Shown: positions 9,347-18,531, numbered from the stretch's first letter. The stretch: 64,000 nucleotides of DNA from an uncultured Sulfitobacter sp. (GCA_937138475.1 CAKZPD010000016.1:1-64000); one strand, 5' to 3'. Notes: generated from the sequence alone by a model not told the origin. Numbers and translations are program-made.

Positions 9347-10222
9347 ATGACCAAGCTGCCTGATTACACCCCGCCCGACGTCTGGACATGGAACACCGAA
9401 AACGGCGGCAAATTTGCCAAGATCAACCGCCCGGTCGCCGGGGCCACCCATGATAAAGACCTGCCCGTTGGCACGCACCCGCTGCAACTTTATTCCCTGG
9501 CAACCCCGAATGGCGTCAAAGTCACGGTGATGCTTGAGGAGCTTTTGGCGCAAGGCTTTGAGGGCGCCGAATACGATGCCTGGCTGATCAACATCGGCGA
9601 GGGCGATCAATTCTCAAGCGGGTTTGTCGCGGCCAATCCCAACTCAAAGATCCCCGCATTGATGGATCACAGCGGCGCCGCGCCACAGCGGGTGTTCGAA
9701 TCGGGTGCGATTTTGCTGTATCTGGCCGAGAAATTCGGCACCCTGTTGCCCAGCGATCCCGCGCAGCGCACCGAAGCGATGTCCTGGTTGTTTTGGCAAA
9801 TGGGCAGCGCGCCCTATCTTGGCGGCGGTTTTGGCCATTTCTATGCCTATGCGCCGGTCAAGATCGAATACTGCATTGATCGTTTCGCGATGGAGACCAA
9901 ACGCCAGCTGGATGTTCTGGATCGGCAACTGGCCCAACACCCCTATATCGCCGGCGACAGCTATAGCATCGCAGATATCGCGATCTGGGCCTGGTATGGT
10001 CAGCTGGTGCTGGGCCGCCTTTACGAGGCAGGCGCCTTTCTTGATGTGGAAAGCTATGGCCATGTGCTGGACTGGGCACGCAAGATTGACGCCCGGCCAG
10101 CGGTTCAGCGCGGGCGCATGGTAAACCGCGCTTTTGGCGATCTGGCCCTGCAACTGCGCGAACGCCACGACGCCGGCGATTTTGACACCAAGACCCAGGA
10201 CAAAATCGAGGCCGCCGAATAA
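9347..10222 (+). CDS. yghU: YghU-like glutathione S-transferase / disulfide-bond oxidoreductase
   Basis: A 291-residue Nu-class glutathione transferase. After a 45-residue N-terminal extension typical of YghU, the thioredoxin-like domain starts at HPLQLYSLATPNGVKVTVMLEE, where a Thr-Pro-Asn stretch replaces the usual catalytic Ser/Cys. The all-alpha C-terminal domain (about 140-270) includes the conserved YSIADIAIWAW. Family members reduce disulfides with glutathione. It is monocistronic; an inverted repeat at 10243-10277 separates it from fbpA. Confidence 0.92.
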   Translation: MTKLPDYTPPDVWTWNTENGGKFAKINRPVAGATHDKDLPVGTHPLQLYSLATPNGVKVTVMLEELLAQGFEGAEYDAWLINIGEGDQFSSGFVAANPNSKIPALMDHSGAAPQRVFESGAILLYLAEKFGTLLPSDPAQRTEAMSWLFWQMGSAPYLGGGFGHFYAYAPVKIEYCIDRFAMETKRQLDVLDRQLAQHPYIAGDSYSIADIAIWAWYGQLVLGRLYEAGAFLDVESYGHVLDWARKIDARPAVQRGRMVNRAFGDLALQLRERHDAGDFDTKTQDKIEAAE

Positions 10223-10242
10223 TTTCGGCAAGTAACATAGCT

Positions 10243-10313
10243 TTTTACTCAGGTACGCCTTGCGCGCCTGAGTAAAATATGTTTCTGATCGTTTTACTCG
10301 GGAAATACTCCCG
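10243..10313. promoter_or_regulatory. Operator-like repeats before fbpA
   Basis: TTTTACTCAGG (10243-10253) and CCTGAGTAAAA (10267-10277) form a perfect 11-base inverted repeat with a 13-base spacer. A third copy TTTTACTCGGG lies at 10292-10302, and CGGGA / TCCCG flank it to 10313. No T run follows, so a terminator is less likely than a regulator site. Because fbpA transports iron, an iron-responsive regulator is a reasonable guess, but I cannot name it from sequence. Confidence 0.5.
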
Positions 10314-10338
10314 CCAGTCATTAATAAACGGAACGATC

Positions 10339-11352
10339 ATGACCTTTGTGAAACCCATCCTTGCGACCCTGGCCCTTGTGGCCTGTGCCCTGCCCGCCGC
10401 CGCATCCGAGCTGAATCTGTATTCCGCGCGCCACTATGATACCGATGAACGCCTTTACAGCGACTTTACCCAAGCCACAGGCATCACCATCAACCGCATC
10501 GAAGGCAAGGCCGACGAACTGATGGCCCGCATGAAGGCCGAAGGCGCCAACAGCCCCGCCGACGTGTTGCTGACGGTTGATACATCGCGGCTGGCCCGCG
10601 CCAAGGATCTTGGGTTGTTTCAATCGGTTGACAGCCCGGTGCTTGAGGCCCGCGTGCCGGGGTATTTGCAAGACGAAGACAACCAATGGTTTGGTCTTTC
10701 CCAGCGCGCGCGGATCATCTTTTTCAGCAAAGAGCGCGTTGCCGAACCGCCACAAACCTATGCCGATCTGGCAGACCCAAAATATCAGAGGCAAATCTGC
10801 ATCCGGTCGTCCTCGAACACCTATAACCAAACGCTCTTGGCGTCGATTGTGACCCACCAAGGTGAAGATGTGGCCCGCGCATGGGCCAAAGGCGTTGTGG
10901 CCAACATGGCCCGCAGCCCCCAAGGCGGTGACACCGATCAGCTGCGCGGCATTGTATCTGGTGAATGTGATATTTCGGTTTCCAACACCTATTATTTCGC
11001 CCGATCGATCCGCAAGGATGTCTCGGGGGTCAGCGCCGAGCGCGACCAGATTGGCTGGGTGTTTCCTGACCAGGGCGGCAACGGCGCCCATATGAACCTG
11101 TCGGGCGGCGGCGTGGCTCTTCACGCGCCCAACCGCGACAACGCTATCAAGTTCCTGGAATATCTGGCCTCGGATCAGGCTCAGCAATATTTCTCGGCGG
11201 GGAATGATGAATACCCTGCCGTTCCAGGGGTCGCGCTGTCCCCCGCCGTGGCCGAGCTGGGCTTTTTCAAGCCAGACGACGTCAATCTGACCGATGTGGC
11301 GCAAAACATTCCGACTGCTCAGAAAATTTTTGATCAGGTCGGTTGGGAATAA
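10339..11352 (+). CDS. fbpA: Fe(3+) ABC transporter periplasmic binding protein
   Basis: A 337-residue ferric-ion binding protein (FbpA/FutA family). A signal peptide covers about residues 1-23 (hydrophobic stretch, cleavage after AAASE-like site). The mature start ELNLYSARHYDTDERLYSDF is the family hallmark, with YSARHY contributing iron-ligand residues, and the paired tyrosines near SNTYYFARS are the expected iron ligands. Start ATG 10339 removes a non-signal-like extension to 10279. The matching permease is 1.5 kb away on the opposite strand and no ATPase gene is in the window. Confidence 0.94.
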   Translation: MTFVKPILATLALVACALPAAASELNLYSARHYDTDERLYSDFTQATGITINRIEGKADELMARMKAEGANSPADVLLTVDTSRLARAKDLGLFQSVDSPVLEARVPGYLQDEDNQWFGLSQRARIIFFSKERVAEPPQTYADLADPKYQRQICIRSSSNTYNQTLLASIVTHQGEDVARAWAKGVVANMARSPQGGDTDQLRGIVSGECDISVSNTYYFARSIRKDVSGVSAERDQIGWVFPDQGGNGAHMNLSGGGVALHAPNRDNAIKFLEYLASDQAQQYFSAGNDEYPAVPGVALSPAVAELGFFKPDDVNLTDVAQNIPTAQKIFDQVGWE

Positions 11353-11374
11353 TCCGCCCGCCATCAACGCCAGA

Positions 11375-11410
11375 AAACGCATCGGCCCCGTCGGTGCGTT
11401 TTTATTTTTT
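11375..11410 (+). terminator. Intrinsic terminator of fbpA
   Basis: AACGCA (11376-11381) pairs with TGCGTT (11395-11400), with further inner pairing, and TTTTTATTTTTT follows. Confidence 0.85.
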
Positions 11411-11479
11411 CTGCGCCCCGATTGACAGGCTGCCAATCGCGGTCATTATCCCCAAGAAACACAACATAGGGACCAGACG

Positions 11480-12133
11480 ATGATCGCTCAGTTCGGAAAA
11501 GACACCGCCTTGCTTTTGATTGATGTGCAAAAGGGCGTGCACGACCTCAAGCATTGGGGCGGGCCGACGGGGCGGATGAATAACCCTGAATGCCAACAGC
11601 GGCTTATTGCGCTGACCCATGCGTTTCGCGCCGCCGGGTGCCGCATTGCCTTTACCCGCCACGACAGCCTTGAACCCGACAGCCCGCTGAAGCTGTCTTT
11701 GGAAAGCGGCGCCCAGCTTGAGGGGCTTGAGATCCAGCCACACGACATTGAGGTCAGCAAAGATGTGAACGCCGCCTTTATCGGCACGCCAATGGAAACC
11801 AAGCTGCGCCGCGCCGGCATCAGCCGCCTTGTCGTGGCCGGGTATTTCACCAACTTTTGTGTCGAAACATCGGTGCGGATGGCCGGAAACATGGGGTTTG
11901 ACGTGTATCTGGCCCATGACGCCTGCGCGACCTGCAACCGGATTGACCTGAACGGGGTGGATCACGACCCCGAAGTCATGCACGATATTTCCGTGGCGGC
12001 CATGCATGGCGAATTTTGCACCGCCCTGCGCAGTGACGATCTGATCGCCCTGACCCAAGCGCCCGCCGCAGATCTGAACCGCGCCCAAGGCAACGAACCC
12101 ACCAGCCTAAAGCCCGAACGCCGCATCGCCTAG
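11480..12133 (+). CDS. Cysteine hydrolase, isochorismatase family
   Basis: A 217-residue cytoplasmic hydrolase. The family catalytic triad is visible: Asp15 in LLLIDVQKG, Lys94 in EVSKDVNAAF and Cys127 in YFTNFCVETSV. With the nucleophilic cysteine it is more likely an amidase (nicotinamidase- or ureidoacrylate-like) than an isochorismatase. Substrate unknown. It lies between iron-transport genes fbpA and fbpB, which could hint at a siderophore-type link, but it has its own start region after the fbpA terminator, so the association may be accidental. Confidence 0.88.
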   Translation: MIAQFGKDTALLLIDVQKGVHDLKHWGGPTGRMNNPECQQRLIALTHAFRAAGCRIAFTRHDSLEPDSPLKLSLESGAQLEGLEIQPHDIEVSKDVNAAFIGTPMETKLRRAGISRLVVAGYFTNFCVETSVRMAGNMGFDVYLAHDACATCNRIDLNGVDHDPEVMHDISVAAMHGEFCTALRSDDLIALTQAPAADLNRAQGNEPTSLKPERRIA

Positions 12134-12143
12134 GGGCTGCGCG

Positions 12144-13811
12144 CTAGCGTCTGCGCCCGACTTGGGCGCAGATCAAGATAACTGGCAACAACCCAACGGC
12201 GACGATGACAAGGCTGGGCACAGCGGCGCCGGCCAATCGTTCATCCGAGGCCAACCGATAGGCCTGCACCGCCAATGTGTCATAGTTGAATGGCCGCATG
12301 ATCAAGGTGGCCGGCAGTTCTTTCATCACGTCGACAAAAACGATCAGCAGCGCGGTCAGCAGGCTGGGCGCCAGCACCGGCAAATGCACCCGGCGCAACG
12401 TGCCCGATGGGGTTTGACCAAGCGAGCGCGCCGCCGCATCCATATTGGCCGGCACCATCGCCTGGCCGCCCTCATAGGCGCCCAACGCCGCCGCCAGGAA
12501 ACGCACCATATAGGCCATCACCAACAGCCAGATGGATCCGGTGATCAACAGCCCGGTTGAGATATCGAACCGCGCCCGCATCCACGCATCCAGCGCATTG
12601 TCAAAGGCGGCAAAGGGCACCAGCAGCCCCACCGCGATCACCCCGCCCGGAACAGCATAGCCCAAACGCGCGAAATAGGCCGCCGTTTGCGACAGGCGTC
12701 CGGGCCTGAGCCGCCGGTAAAAGCCCACGCAAATCGCCGCCCCCACCGTCAACAGCGCCGCCGTCGCCGCAAGCGTCAATGAATTGCGCAAAAACCCAAG
12801 ATACCGCGGCGACAGCAGGTTTTGCTCGGACTCAAGCCCCATGATCAACAGCAGGCCAACCGGCATCACAGCGCCAAAGAGCACCGGAATACCGCACAGC
12901 ACCACGGCCGCCGCTGCCGGGCCGCCGCGCAGCTGCGCCGGCTCAAGCCGTTGCTGGCGCCGCGAGGGGTCGTGATACTTGGCCCGTCCCCTTTGCGCGC
13001 GCTCAAGCATGGCAAGCAAAAGCGCAAAGCTGAGCAGACAGAGCGCAAGCTGTGCAGCACCAGTGCGATCCGCCAGGGAAAACCAGCTGGTGTAGATCCC
13101 GGTCGCAAAGGTCTGAACGCCGAAATAGGCAACAGTGCCGAAATCCGCGATGGTTTCCATGACCGCCAGCAAGACCCCCCCGGCAATGGCCGGGCGCGCC
13201 ATTGGCAGGCTGACTTTGACAAAGGCCGCCCAGGCGTTCGACCCCAACGCCCGCGCCGCCAGGAAGGTCGTGGCGCTTTGCTGAAGGAACGCCGCGCGGG
13301 CCAACAGATACACATAAGGATAAAGCACCAGCACCAGCATCACCGCCGCCCCGCCCAGGGATCGTATTTCGGGGAACCAATAATCGCGGGGGCCCCAGCC
13401 GGTGATCTGGCGCAAGGTGCTTTGAACGATGCCCGCATGATCCAGAACGCTGGTATAGGCATAGGCCAGCACATAAGCCGGAAAGGCCAGCGGCAACACC
13501 AATGCGATCTCGAAAAATCGCACGCCGGGAAAGCGGGTCATCGTCACCAACCACGCGGCGCCCACCCCGATGGAAAACGTGCCAAGCGCCACAAGCACCA
13601 CCAACACCAGCGTTGTGCCCGCATAGCGCGGCAAGACCGTGCTGGCCAGATGGGCGACGGTATCCGTGCCACCCCCAACGGCCGCCAGCGCCACCGCCAA
13701 CATTGGCAGCGCACAGATCAAAGCGACCGAAATGGCGATGCTTGCCAGCAGGCCCATACCGTCCTTGGACCGGGGGCGCGCAGCGGTGACATGTGTAAGA
13801 CGTTCAGACAT
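12144..13811 (-). CDS. fbpB: Fe(3+) ABC transporter permease, two-domain
   Basis: A 555-residue inner-membrane protein with about 12 transmembrane helices in two homologous halves, each with a binding-protein-dependent transport loop (first near ARALGSNAWAAFVKVSLPMARPA, second near AARSLGQTPSGTLRRVHLPVL). This is the FbpB/ThiP-like layout for iron uptake. Start ATG 13811 (MSERLTH); the frame runs upstream to 13865 without support. It converges on the cysteine hydrolase gene and likely partners fbpA, with an ATPase elsewhere. A thiamine or sulfate-type role is less likely given fbpA nearby. Confidence 0.88.
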   Translation of the reverse strand: MSERLTHVTAARPRSKDGMGLLASIAISVALICALPMLAVALAAVGGGTDTVAHLASTVLPRYAGTTLVLVVLVALGTFSIGVGAAWLVTMTRFPGVRFFEIALVLPLAFPAYVLAYAYTSVLDHAGIVQSTLRQITGWGPRDYWFPEIRSLGGAAVMLVLVLYPYVYLLARAAFLQQSATTFLAARALGSNAWAAFVKVSLPMARPAIAGGVLLAVMETIADFGTVAYFGVQTFATGIYTSWFSLADRTGAAQLALCLLSFALLLAMLERAQRGRAKYHDPSRRQQRLEPAQLRGGPAAAAVVLCGIPVLFGAVMPVGLLLIMGLESEQNLLSPRYLGFLRNSLTLAATAALLTVGAAICVGFYRRLRPGRLSQTAAYFARLGYAVPGGVIAVGLLVPFAAFDNALDAWMRARFDISTGLLITGSIWLLVMAYMVRFLAAALGAYEGGQAMVPANMDAAARSLGQTPSGTLRRVHLPVLAPSLLTALLIVFVDVMKELPATLIMRPFNYDTLAVQAYRLASDERLAGAAVPSLVIVAVGLLPVILICAQVGRRR

Positions 13812-13905
13812 GGCCCTGTTTTCAGCGGTTTTGCACCAAAAGGCCAGAGCGAAACCGCACCCCAAGGCACCAAGTCAACCCCTGGGCAAAACCGCCCCTG
13901 CGCCC

Positions 13906-15132
13906 CTAATCATAGACGCGTTGATCTTCGATCACCAAACCATCCTTGGGCAGCGACCCCGGCGCGACAAGCTCTACCCGGCCTTTCAGCTTCAGCACAT
14001 TGGCGATGGTTTCGCCATAGGCGTCGGCATTGCCGCCATCCGCTTCGATTTGAACGGTCATTGCGTCTTGTTCGGCGCTGCGGGTGGCGATGACACGGGC
14101 CTTAAGAATTTCGGGATGGGTGGCGACAAGGCTTGCGACTTGTTCGGGACGCACAAACATACCCTTGATCTTGGTGGTCTGATCGGCACGGCCCATCCAC
14201 CCCTTGATACGGGCATTGGTGCGGCCGCAGGGGCTTGGCCCCTCAAGATAGGCGCTTAGATCGCCGGTGGCAAAGCGCAGCAGGGGATAATCGCGGTTCA
14301 ATGTTGTCACCACGACCTCGCCGACTTCGCCGGGGCCAACAGGTGTGCCGGTGCCTGGGGTTACGATCTCGACGATCACATTTTCATCAATGATCAACCC
14401 TTCCATGGCCGGGCTTTCATAGGCGATATTGCCCAGATCCGCCGTCGCATAGGACTGAAGGCAGACCACACCGCGTTCGGCATATTCCTGACGCAACGAC
14501 GGGAACAGGGCGCCGCCGCCAACCGCCGCCTTGTTAATGCCAAGCGAAACGCCCATTTGGTCGGCGCGGTCCAATATAACCTTGAGATAATCCGGCGTGC
14601 CAGCATAGGCGGTGGTGCCGATATCGCGGGCCGCCTGCACCTGCAAATCGGTTTGCCCGGTGCCGGCCGGCAAAACCGCCGCCCCGACCGCGCGGGCCCC
14701 GGATTCAAAGATCATTCCAGCGGGCGTCAGGTGATACCCAAAACAGTTGTGAACGATGTCGCCTTTGCCGATGCCAACCGCATGCAAGAACCGCCCCATC
14801 CGCCACCAATCGGGATCATTGCTGGATGGCTCGTAAATCGGGCCGGGGGATTGGAACACATGGCTAAATTCATGCGCAGCCTTGGTGGTAAACCCACCAA
14901 AAGGCGCGGCCTTGGCCTGGGCCGCACCCAGCGCCGATTTACGCAAAACAGGCAAAGCGGTCAAGGCGGCGGCATCGGTGATTTGATCCGCGTCGATATC
15001 ACCCAGCGTGCCACCATAGCCGGGCAAACCCTGCGCACGGGCGACCTGCTGCGGCAGCGCCGCGGCCATGTCTGCTGCGCGCTCATCCGGGCTGCGGGTT
15101 TCAAGAGCGTCAAAAAAACGGGGGTCAACCAT
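13906..15132 (-). CDS. Phenylacetate-CoA ligase-like AMP-binding protein
   Basis: A 408-residue PaaK-family protein, last gene of the liv-type operon. The AMP-binding fold is recognisable (YAGTPDYLKVIL, LQSYATADLGNIAYES, GEVGEVVVTTLNRDYPLLRFATGDLS) and the C-terminal mini-domain binds in KGMFVRPEQVASL. However the usual glycine/serine-rich P-loop (SSGTTGKP type) is replaced by FQSPGPIYEP near residue 95, so ATP use may be altered. By context it should activate, or sense, the acid carried by the transporter. Gap to livF is 41 bases; cotranscription is likely. Confidence 0.85.
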   Translation of the reverse strand: MVDPRFFDALETRSPDERAADMAAALPQQVARAQGLPGYGGTLGDIDADQITDAAALTALPVLRKSALGAAQAKAAPFGGFTTKAAHEFSHVFQSPGPIYEPSSNDPDWWRMGRFLHAVGIGKGDIVHNCFGYHLTPAGMIFESGARAVGAAVLPAGTGQTDLQVQAARDIGTTAYAGTPDYLKVILDRADQMGVSLGINKAAVGGGALFPSLRQEYAERGVVCLQSYATADLGNIAYESPAMEGLIIDENVIVEIVTPGTGTPVGPGEVGEVVVTTLNRDYPLLRFATGDLSAYLEGPSPCGRTNARIKGWMGRADQTTKIKGMFVRPEQVASLVATHPEILKARVIATRSAEQDAMTVQIEADGGNADAYGETIANVLKLKGRVELVAPGSLPKDGLVIEDQRVYD

Positions 15133-15173
15133 CCGCTTTGATCCTTATTGATGTGAAAAGGGGGCCGTCAAGA

Positions 15174-16010
15174 TCAGCTGAGCCAGCGCTTGCGCCGCCG
15201 ATACGAGCGCACATCGCGGAACGACTTGCGCCCTTCGTCCGACATTCCCAGATAAAATTCTTTTACGTCCTGATTTTCACGCAAATCTGCCGCAGGCCCA
15301 TCCATCACCACACGGCCCGATTCCAGAATATAACCATAGTGGGCGAAACGCAGCGCCACATTGGTGTTCTGCTCGGCCAACAGGAAGGTCACGCCTTCGT
15401 TCTCATTCACCGATTTGACGATCTCAAAGATCTGTTCAACCAACTGCGGGGCCAAACCCATGCTTGGTTCGTCCAGCAAGATCATCTCGGGGCGCGACAT
15501 CAGCGCGCGGCCAATCGCGCACATCTGCTGTTCCCCGCCCGATGTATACCCCGCCTGGCTTTTGCGCCGCTCGCGCAAGCGCGGGAAATACTCATACACC
15601 ATTTCCAAATCCCGCGCGATCGCCGCCTTGCCATCGGTGCGCGTATAGGCACCGGTCAAAAGGTTTTCCTCGACGGTCAGGTGCTCAAAACAATGGCGCC
15701 CCTCCATCACCTGCACCAAGCCGCGCTTGACCATATCCGCCGGATCCAGATGCTGCACGACATCGCTGCGGTATTTGATCGACCCTTTTGTCACCTCGCC
15801 GCGTTCCGACGCCAAAAGATTGGAAATCGCCTTGAGGGTTGTGGTCTTGCCCGCCCCGTTGCCGCCCAGCAATGCGGTGATGCCACCCTTTGGGACAGAC
15901 AGGCTGACACCTTTCAGCACAAGGATGACGTGATTATAGATCACCTCGATGTTGTTGACCTCAAGCAGGGTATCAACGGCGGTGTCATTGGTGCTGGCGG
16001 CGTCAAGCAT
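15174..16010 (-). CDS. livF: Liv-type ABC transporter ATPase (LivF-like)
   Basis: A 278-residue cytoplasmic ATP-binding subunit of a branched-chain amino acid type (HAAT) importer. Walker A LLGGNGAGKTTT, signature SGGEQQM and Walker B MILLDEPSMGL are intact. About 25 residues precede the ABC domain. The start ATG 16010 has AAGGG 7 bases upstream; an in-frame TTG five codons earlier is unlikely. It is separated from the binding protein gene by a strong stem-loop, which may lower its expression relative to that gene. Confidence 0.93.
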   Translation of the reverse strand: MLDAASTNDTAVDTLLEVNNIEVIYNHVILVLKGVSLSVPKGGITALLGGNGAGKTTTLKAISNLLASERGEVTKGSIKYRSDVVQHLDPADMVKRGLVQVMEGRHCFEHLTVEENLLTGAYTRTDGKAAIARDLEMVYEYFPRLRERRKSQAGYTSGGEQQMCAIGRALMSRPEMILLDEPSMGLAPQLVEQIFEIVKSVNENEGVTFLLAEQNTNVALRFAHYGYILESGRVVMDGPAADLRENQDVKEFYLGMSDEGRKSFRDVRSYRRRKRWLS

Positions 16011-16037
16011 GGGGCGACCCTTCAAATTCCATAAGGT

Positions 16038-16067
16038 GCTCTGGCCGCCACATCAGACGGCCAGAGC
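16038..16067 (-). promoter_or_regulatory. Intercistronic stem-loop behind the binding-protein gene
   Basis: Perfect 10-base stem GCTCTGGCCG / CGGCCAGAGC with 10-base loop, 9 bases after the binding-protein stop. No U run follows, so it probably stabilises the 3' end or partly terminates, raising binding protein over the downstream ATPase. Confidence 0.65.
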
Positions 16068-16075
16068 ATTCAGTT

Positions 16076-17359
16076 TTATTTACAGTTCGACGCGATATTG
16101 TTTTCGGTCGCATAGGAACCCGAATCTGCGTCGATCAACGGCTGGATCACATCCATATCCGTCGCCGCGAAATTCGAGATCAGCTTCCATTCGCTTGCGC
16201 CTGCATCCCACTGGGTCACACCGATCAGACCGGGGCCACCGTGATTGGCACACGACACGTTGAACGACGGGCCAAAGTTCGGCATGCCCAGTTCGGTCAT
16301 GCGCGCTTCGGTGATCTCGAGCGCTTCCATTCCGTCGCGCATCATGGCCGGGGTGATATCAGCCGTGCCATGGATGCCCTGCGCGGTGCGGGCGGCTTCC
16401 GCGGCCAACATCGCCGCATACAGGCCACGGTTATACAGCACCGTGCCGATCTGATCGCCGGCGCCTGCTGCGTTACCCGCATCGACAACGTGCTTTTGGA
16501 TATCCGCAAAGACCGGGAAATCATCTCCGACGGCGTGGAACGTCAATGCCTTATAGCCATTCGCCGCAGCGCCCGCAGGCAGCACGTCGTTTTCAGAACC
16601 AGACCACCAGATGCCGATAAAGTTTTCCATCGGGAAACGGATGTTGGCGGCCTCTTGAATCGCCACCTGGTTCATAACGCCCCAGCCATACATGATGACA
16701 TTGTCAGGACGGTCACGGCGGATTTGCAGCCACTGGGATTTTTGTTCCTGACCGGGGTGGTCAACGGGCAGAAGGCTCAGCTCAAAGCCGTGCTTTGCCG
16801 CCAGCTCTTCCAGGGTGCGGATTGGCTCTTTGCCATAGGCCGAGTTGTGATAGACCAGCGCAATTTTCTTGCCCTTCAGATCGCCGCCGTTTTCGTTCAG
16901 CAAATAGCTGATCGCGCCGGACGCGCCGTTCCAATAGTTGGCAGGATAGTTGAACGTGTGGCTAAAGACATCGCCATTCGCCGCCGAAGTCCGGCCATAG
17001 CCCATGGTGTGCATCGGAATGTTGTCAGCTGTGGTTTTCGGGATCAACTGATAGGTGATACCTGTGGACAGCGGCTGATACACCAGGGCGCCTTCGCCTT
17101 TGGTGGATTCATAGCATTCAACGCCCTTTTCGGTGTTATAGCCGGTTTCGCACTCAAGCACCCGTGCCGCAACGCCGCCAATGCCGCCATCGCGGGCATT
17201 GATCATCGAAAAGTAATCCGCATATCCATCCGCAAACGGGATGCCGCCCGCCGCATAGGGGCCGGTGCGATAGCTGAGCGATGGGAACACAAGATCCGCC
17301 ATAACGGGGCTTGCGGCCATCAACGCGGCAACGGCCGCAGTTCCTAGTTTGTATTTCAT
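16076..17359 (-). CDS. Liv-type ABC transporter substrate-binding protein
   Basis: A 427-residue periplasmic binding protein of the LivJ/LivK (HAAT) superfamily. Signal peptide at 1-21 (KYKLGTAAVAALMAASPVMA, cleavage before DLVFPS). The type I binding fold follows: FADGYADYFSMINARDGGIGG and GKKIALVYHNSAYGKEPIRTLEELAAKHG mark its two lobes. It belongs to the longer group found with acyl-CoA ligases rather than classical leucine binders. The start ATG 17359 is fixed by GGAGGAACAACC upstream; the long upstream frame to 17608 is noise. Confidence 0.93.
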   Translation of the reverse strand: MKYKLGTAAVAALMAASPVMADLVFPSLSYRTGPYAAGGIPFADGYADYFSMINARDGGIGGVAARVLECETGYNTEKGVECYESTKGEGALVYQPLSTGITYQLIPKTTADNIPMHTMGYGRTSAANGDVFSHTFNYPANYWNGASGAISYLLNENGGDLKGKKIALVYHNSAYGKEPIRTLEELAAKHGFELSLLPVDHPGQEQKSQWLQIRRDRPDNVIMYGWGVMNQVAIQEAANIRFPMENFIGIWWSGSENDVLPAGAAANGYKALTFHAVGDDFPVFADIQKHVVDAGNAAGAGDQIGTVLYNRGLYAAMLAAEAARTAQGIHGTADITPAMMRDGMEALEITEARMTELGMPNFGPSFNVSCANHGGPGLIGVTQWDAGASEWKLISNFAATDMDVIQPLIDADSGSYATENNIASNCK

Positions 17360-17454
17360 CGGTTGTTCCTCCCTTTGGTGTATCCGATGGGACCGTTTTG
17401 ACCGGCCCGTTTTTGCCATTGGCTTGGCGCCAAGGCTTTGTCTTATGGCCGCCC

Positions 17455-18531
17455 CTAGTGCGGGAAAGGCCACAATCTGAGTTTCTCTTTGGCCACGCGC
17501 CACAGCTGGGCAAGGCCATGTGGTTCGGCAATCAGGAATATGATGATCAAGGCCCCGACAACGACCAATTGCAAATGCGCAACGATATCTGTCGGCCATC
17601 CCAACCAATCCACACCGATGATCTTAAGCGCCACCGGCAAAAGCACAAGGAATGCCGCCCCGGCAAAGCTGCCAAAAATGCTGCCCAGGCCGCCGATGAT
17701 GATCATGAACAGAACCAGGAAAGATTTGGTGATGCCAAAGGCTTCGCCCACTTCGACCGCGCCCAGATAAACCGAAAAGAACAAGGCGCCCGAAATTCCG
17801 ACAAAGAACGACGATACGGCAAAGGCCGTCAGCTTGGCCCGCAAGGGGTTCACGCCGATGATTTCGGCGGCGATGTCCATGTCACGGATTGCCATCCACT
17901 TGCGCCCGACCGATCCGCGCGTCAGGTTGCGGGCGATATAGGCGCTGAGGATCACAAAAAACAGACAGAACAAATAGGTCGCCCAGGCGTCCGTGTTCGA
18001 TCCGGTGATATTCACACCCAGGAAGGTGCGCTCGGGTGCGGAAATCTGCCCGGATGCGGAATAGTTATAAAACCATGGCACCCGGTTGAACAGCCAAACC
18101 AAAAAGAACTGTGCCGCCAGGGTGGCAACGGCAAGGTAAAACCCCTTGATCCGCAGGCTGGGCAATCCGAACAACACGCCAACACCGGCCGTGATCCCGC
18201 CCGCCAAAAGCACATGCACCACCATCGACAAATCGGGGAATGAGGTCATCAATTTGTAACACGCATAGGCCCCGACCGCCATGAACCCGCCGGTGCCCAA
18301 AGACACCTGCCCACAATAACCCACCAGGATATTCAACCCGATGGCTGCGATCGAATAGATCAGGAACGGCAAAAAGATCGAATTCACCCAATAATCGTTG
18401 ATCAAGAACGGGATCACGAAAATGGCGACGAACAGCACCGCGTAATAGCGCCAACGATCGAACTTGATCGGAAAGGTTTGGCTGTCTTCGGGGTAGGAGG
18501 TGTTGAAATCACCCGCTTCACGATAAAACAT
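17455..18531 (-). CDS. livM: Liv-type ABC transporter permease (LivM-like)
   Basis: A 358-residue inner-membrane permease with about 10 helices. Signature stretch LNILVGYCGQVSLGTGGFMAVGAY (split loop of LivM) and the EAA-like region RDMDIAAEIIGVNPLRAKLTAFAVSSFF are present. The N-terminus carries a 30-residue cytoplasmic leader before the first helix. ATG 18531 is preceded by AAAGGA; the in-frame TTG just upstream is not needed. Works with LivH as the translocation channel. Confidence 0.93.
   Translation of the reverse strand: MFYREAGDFNTSYPEDSQTFPIKFDRWRYYAVLFVAIFVIPFLINDYWVNSIFLPFLIYSIAAIGLNILVGYCGQVSLGTGGFMAVGAYACYKLMTSFPDLSMVVHVLLAGGITAGVGVLFGLPSLRIKGFYLAVATLAAQFFLVWLFNRVPWFYNYSASGQISAPERTFLGVNITGSNTDAWATYLFCLFFVILSAYIARNLTRGSVGRKWMAIRDMDIAAEIIGVNPLRAKLTAFAVSSFFVGISGALFFSVYLGAVEVGEAFGITKSFLVLFMIIIGGLGSIFGSFAGAAFLVLLPVALKIIGVDWLGWPTDIVAHLQLVVVGALIIIFLIAEPHGLAQLWRVAKEKLRLWPFPH

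Noticed and set aside
10243..10277. Inverted repeat as terminator of yghU
   Set aside because: Neither side has a T run directly after the stem; the repeated half site downstream favours an operator.
12822..14093. 423-codon plus-strand frame opposite fbpB
   Set aside because: Rich in Arg/Gln/His without domains; fbpB on the other strand is clearly real.
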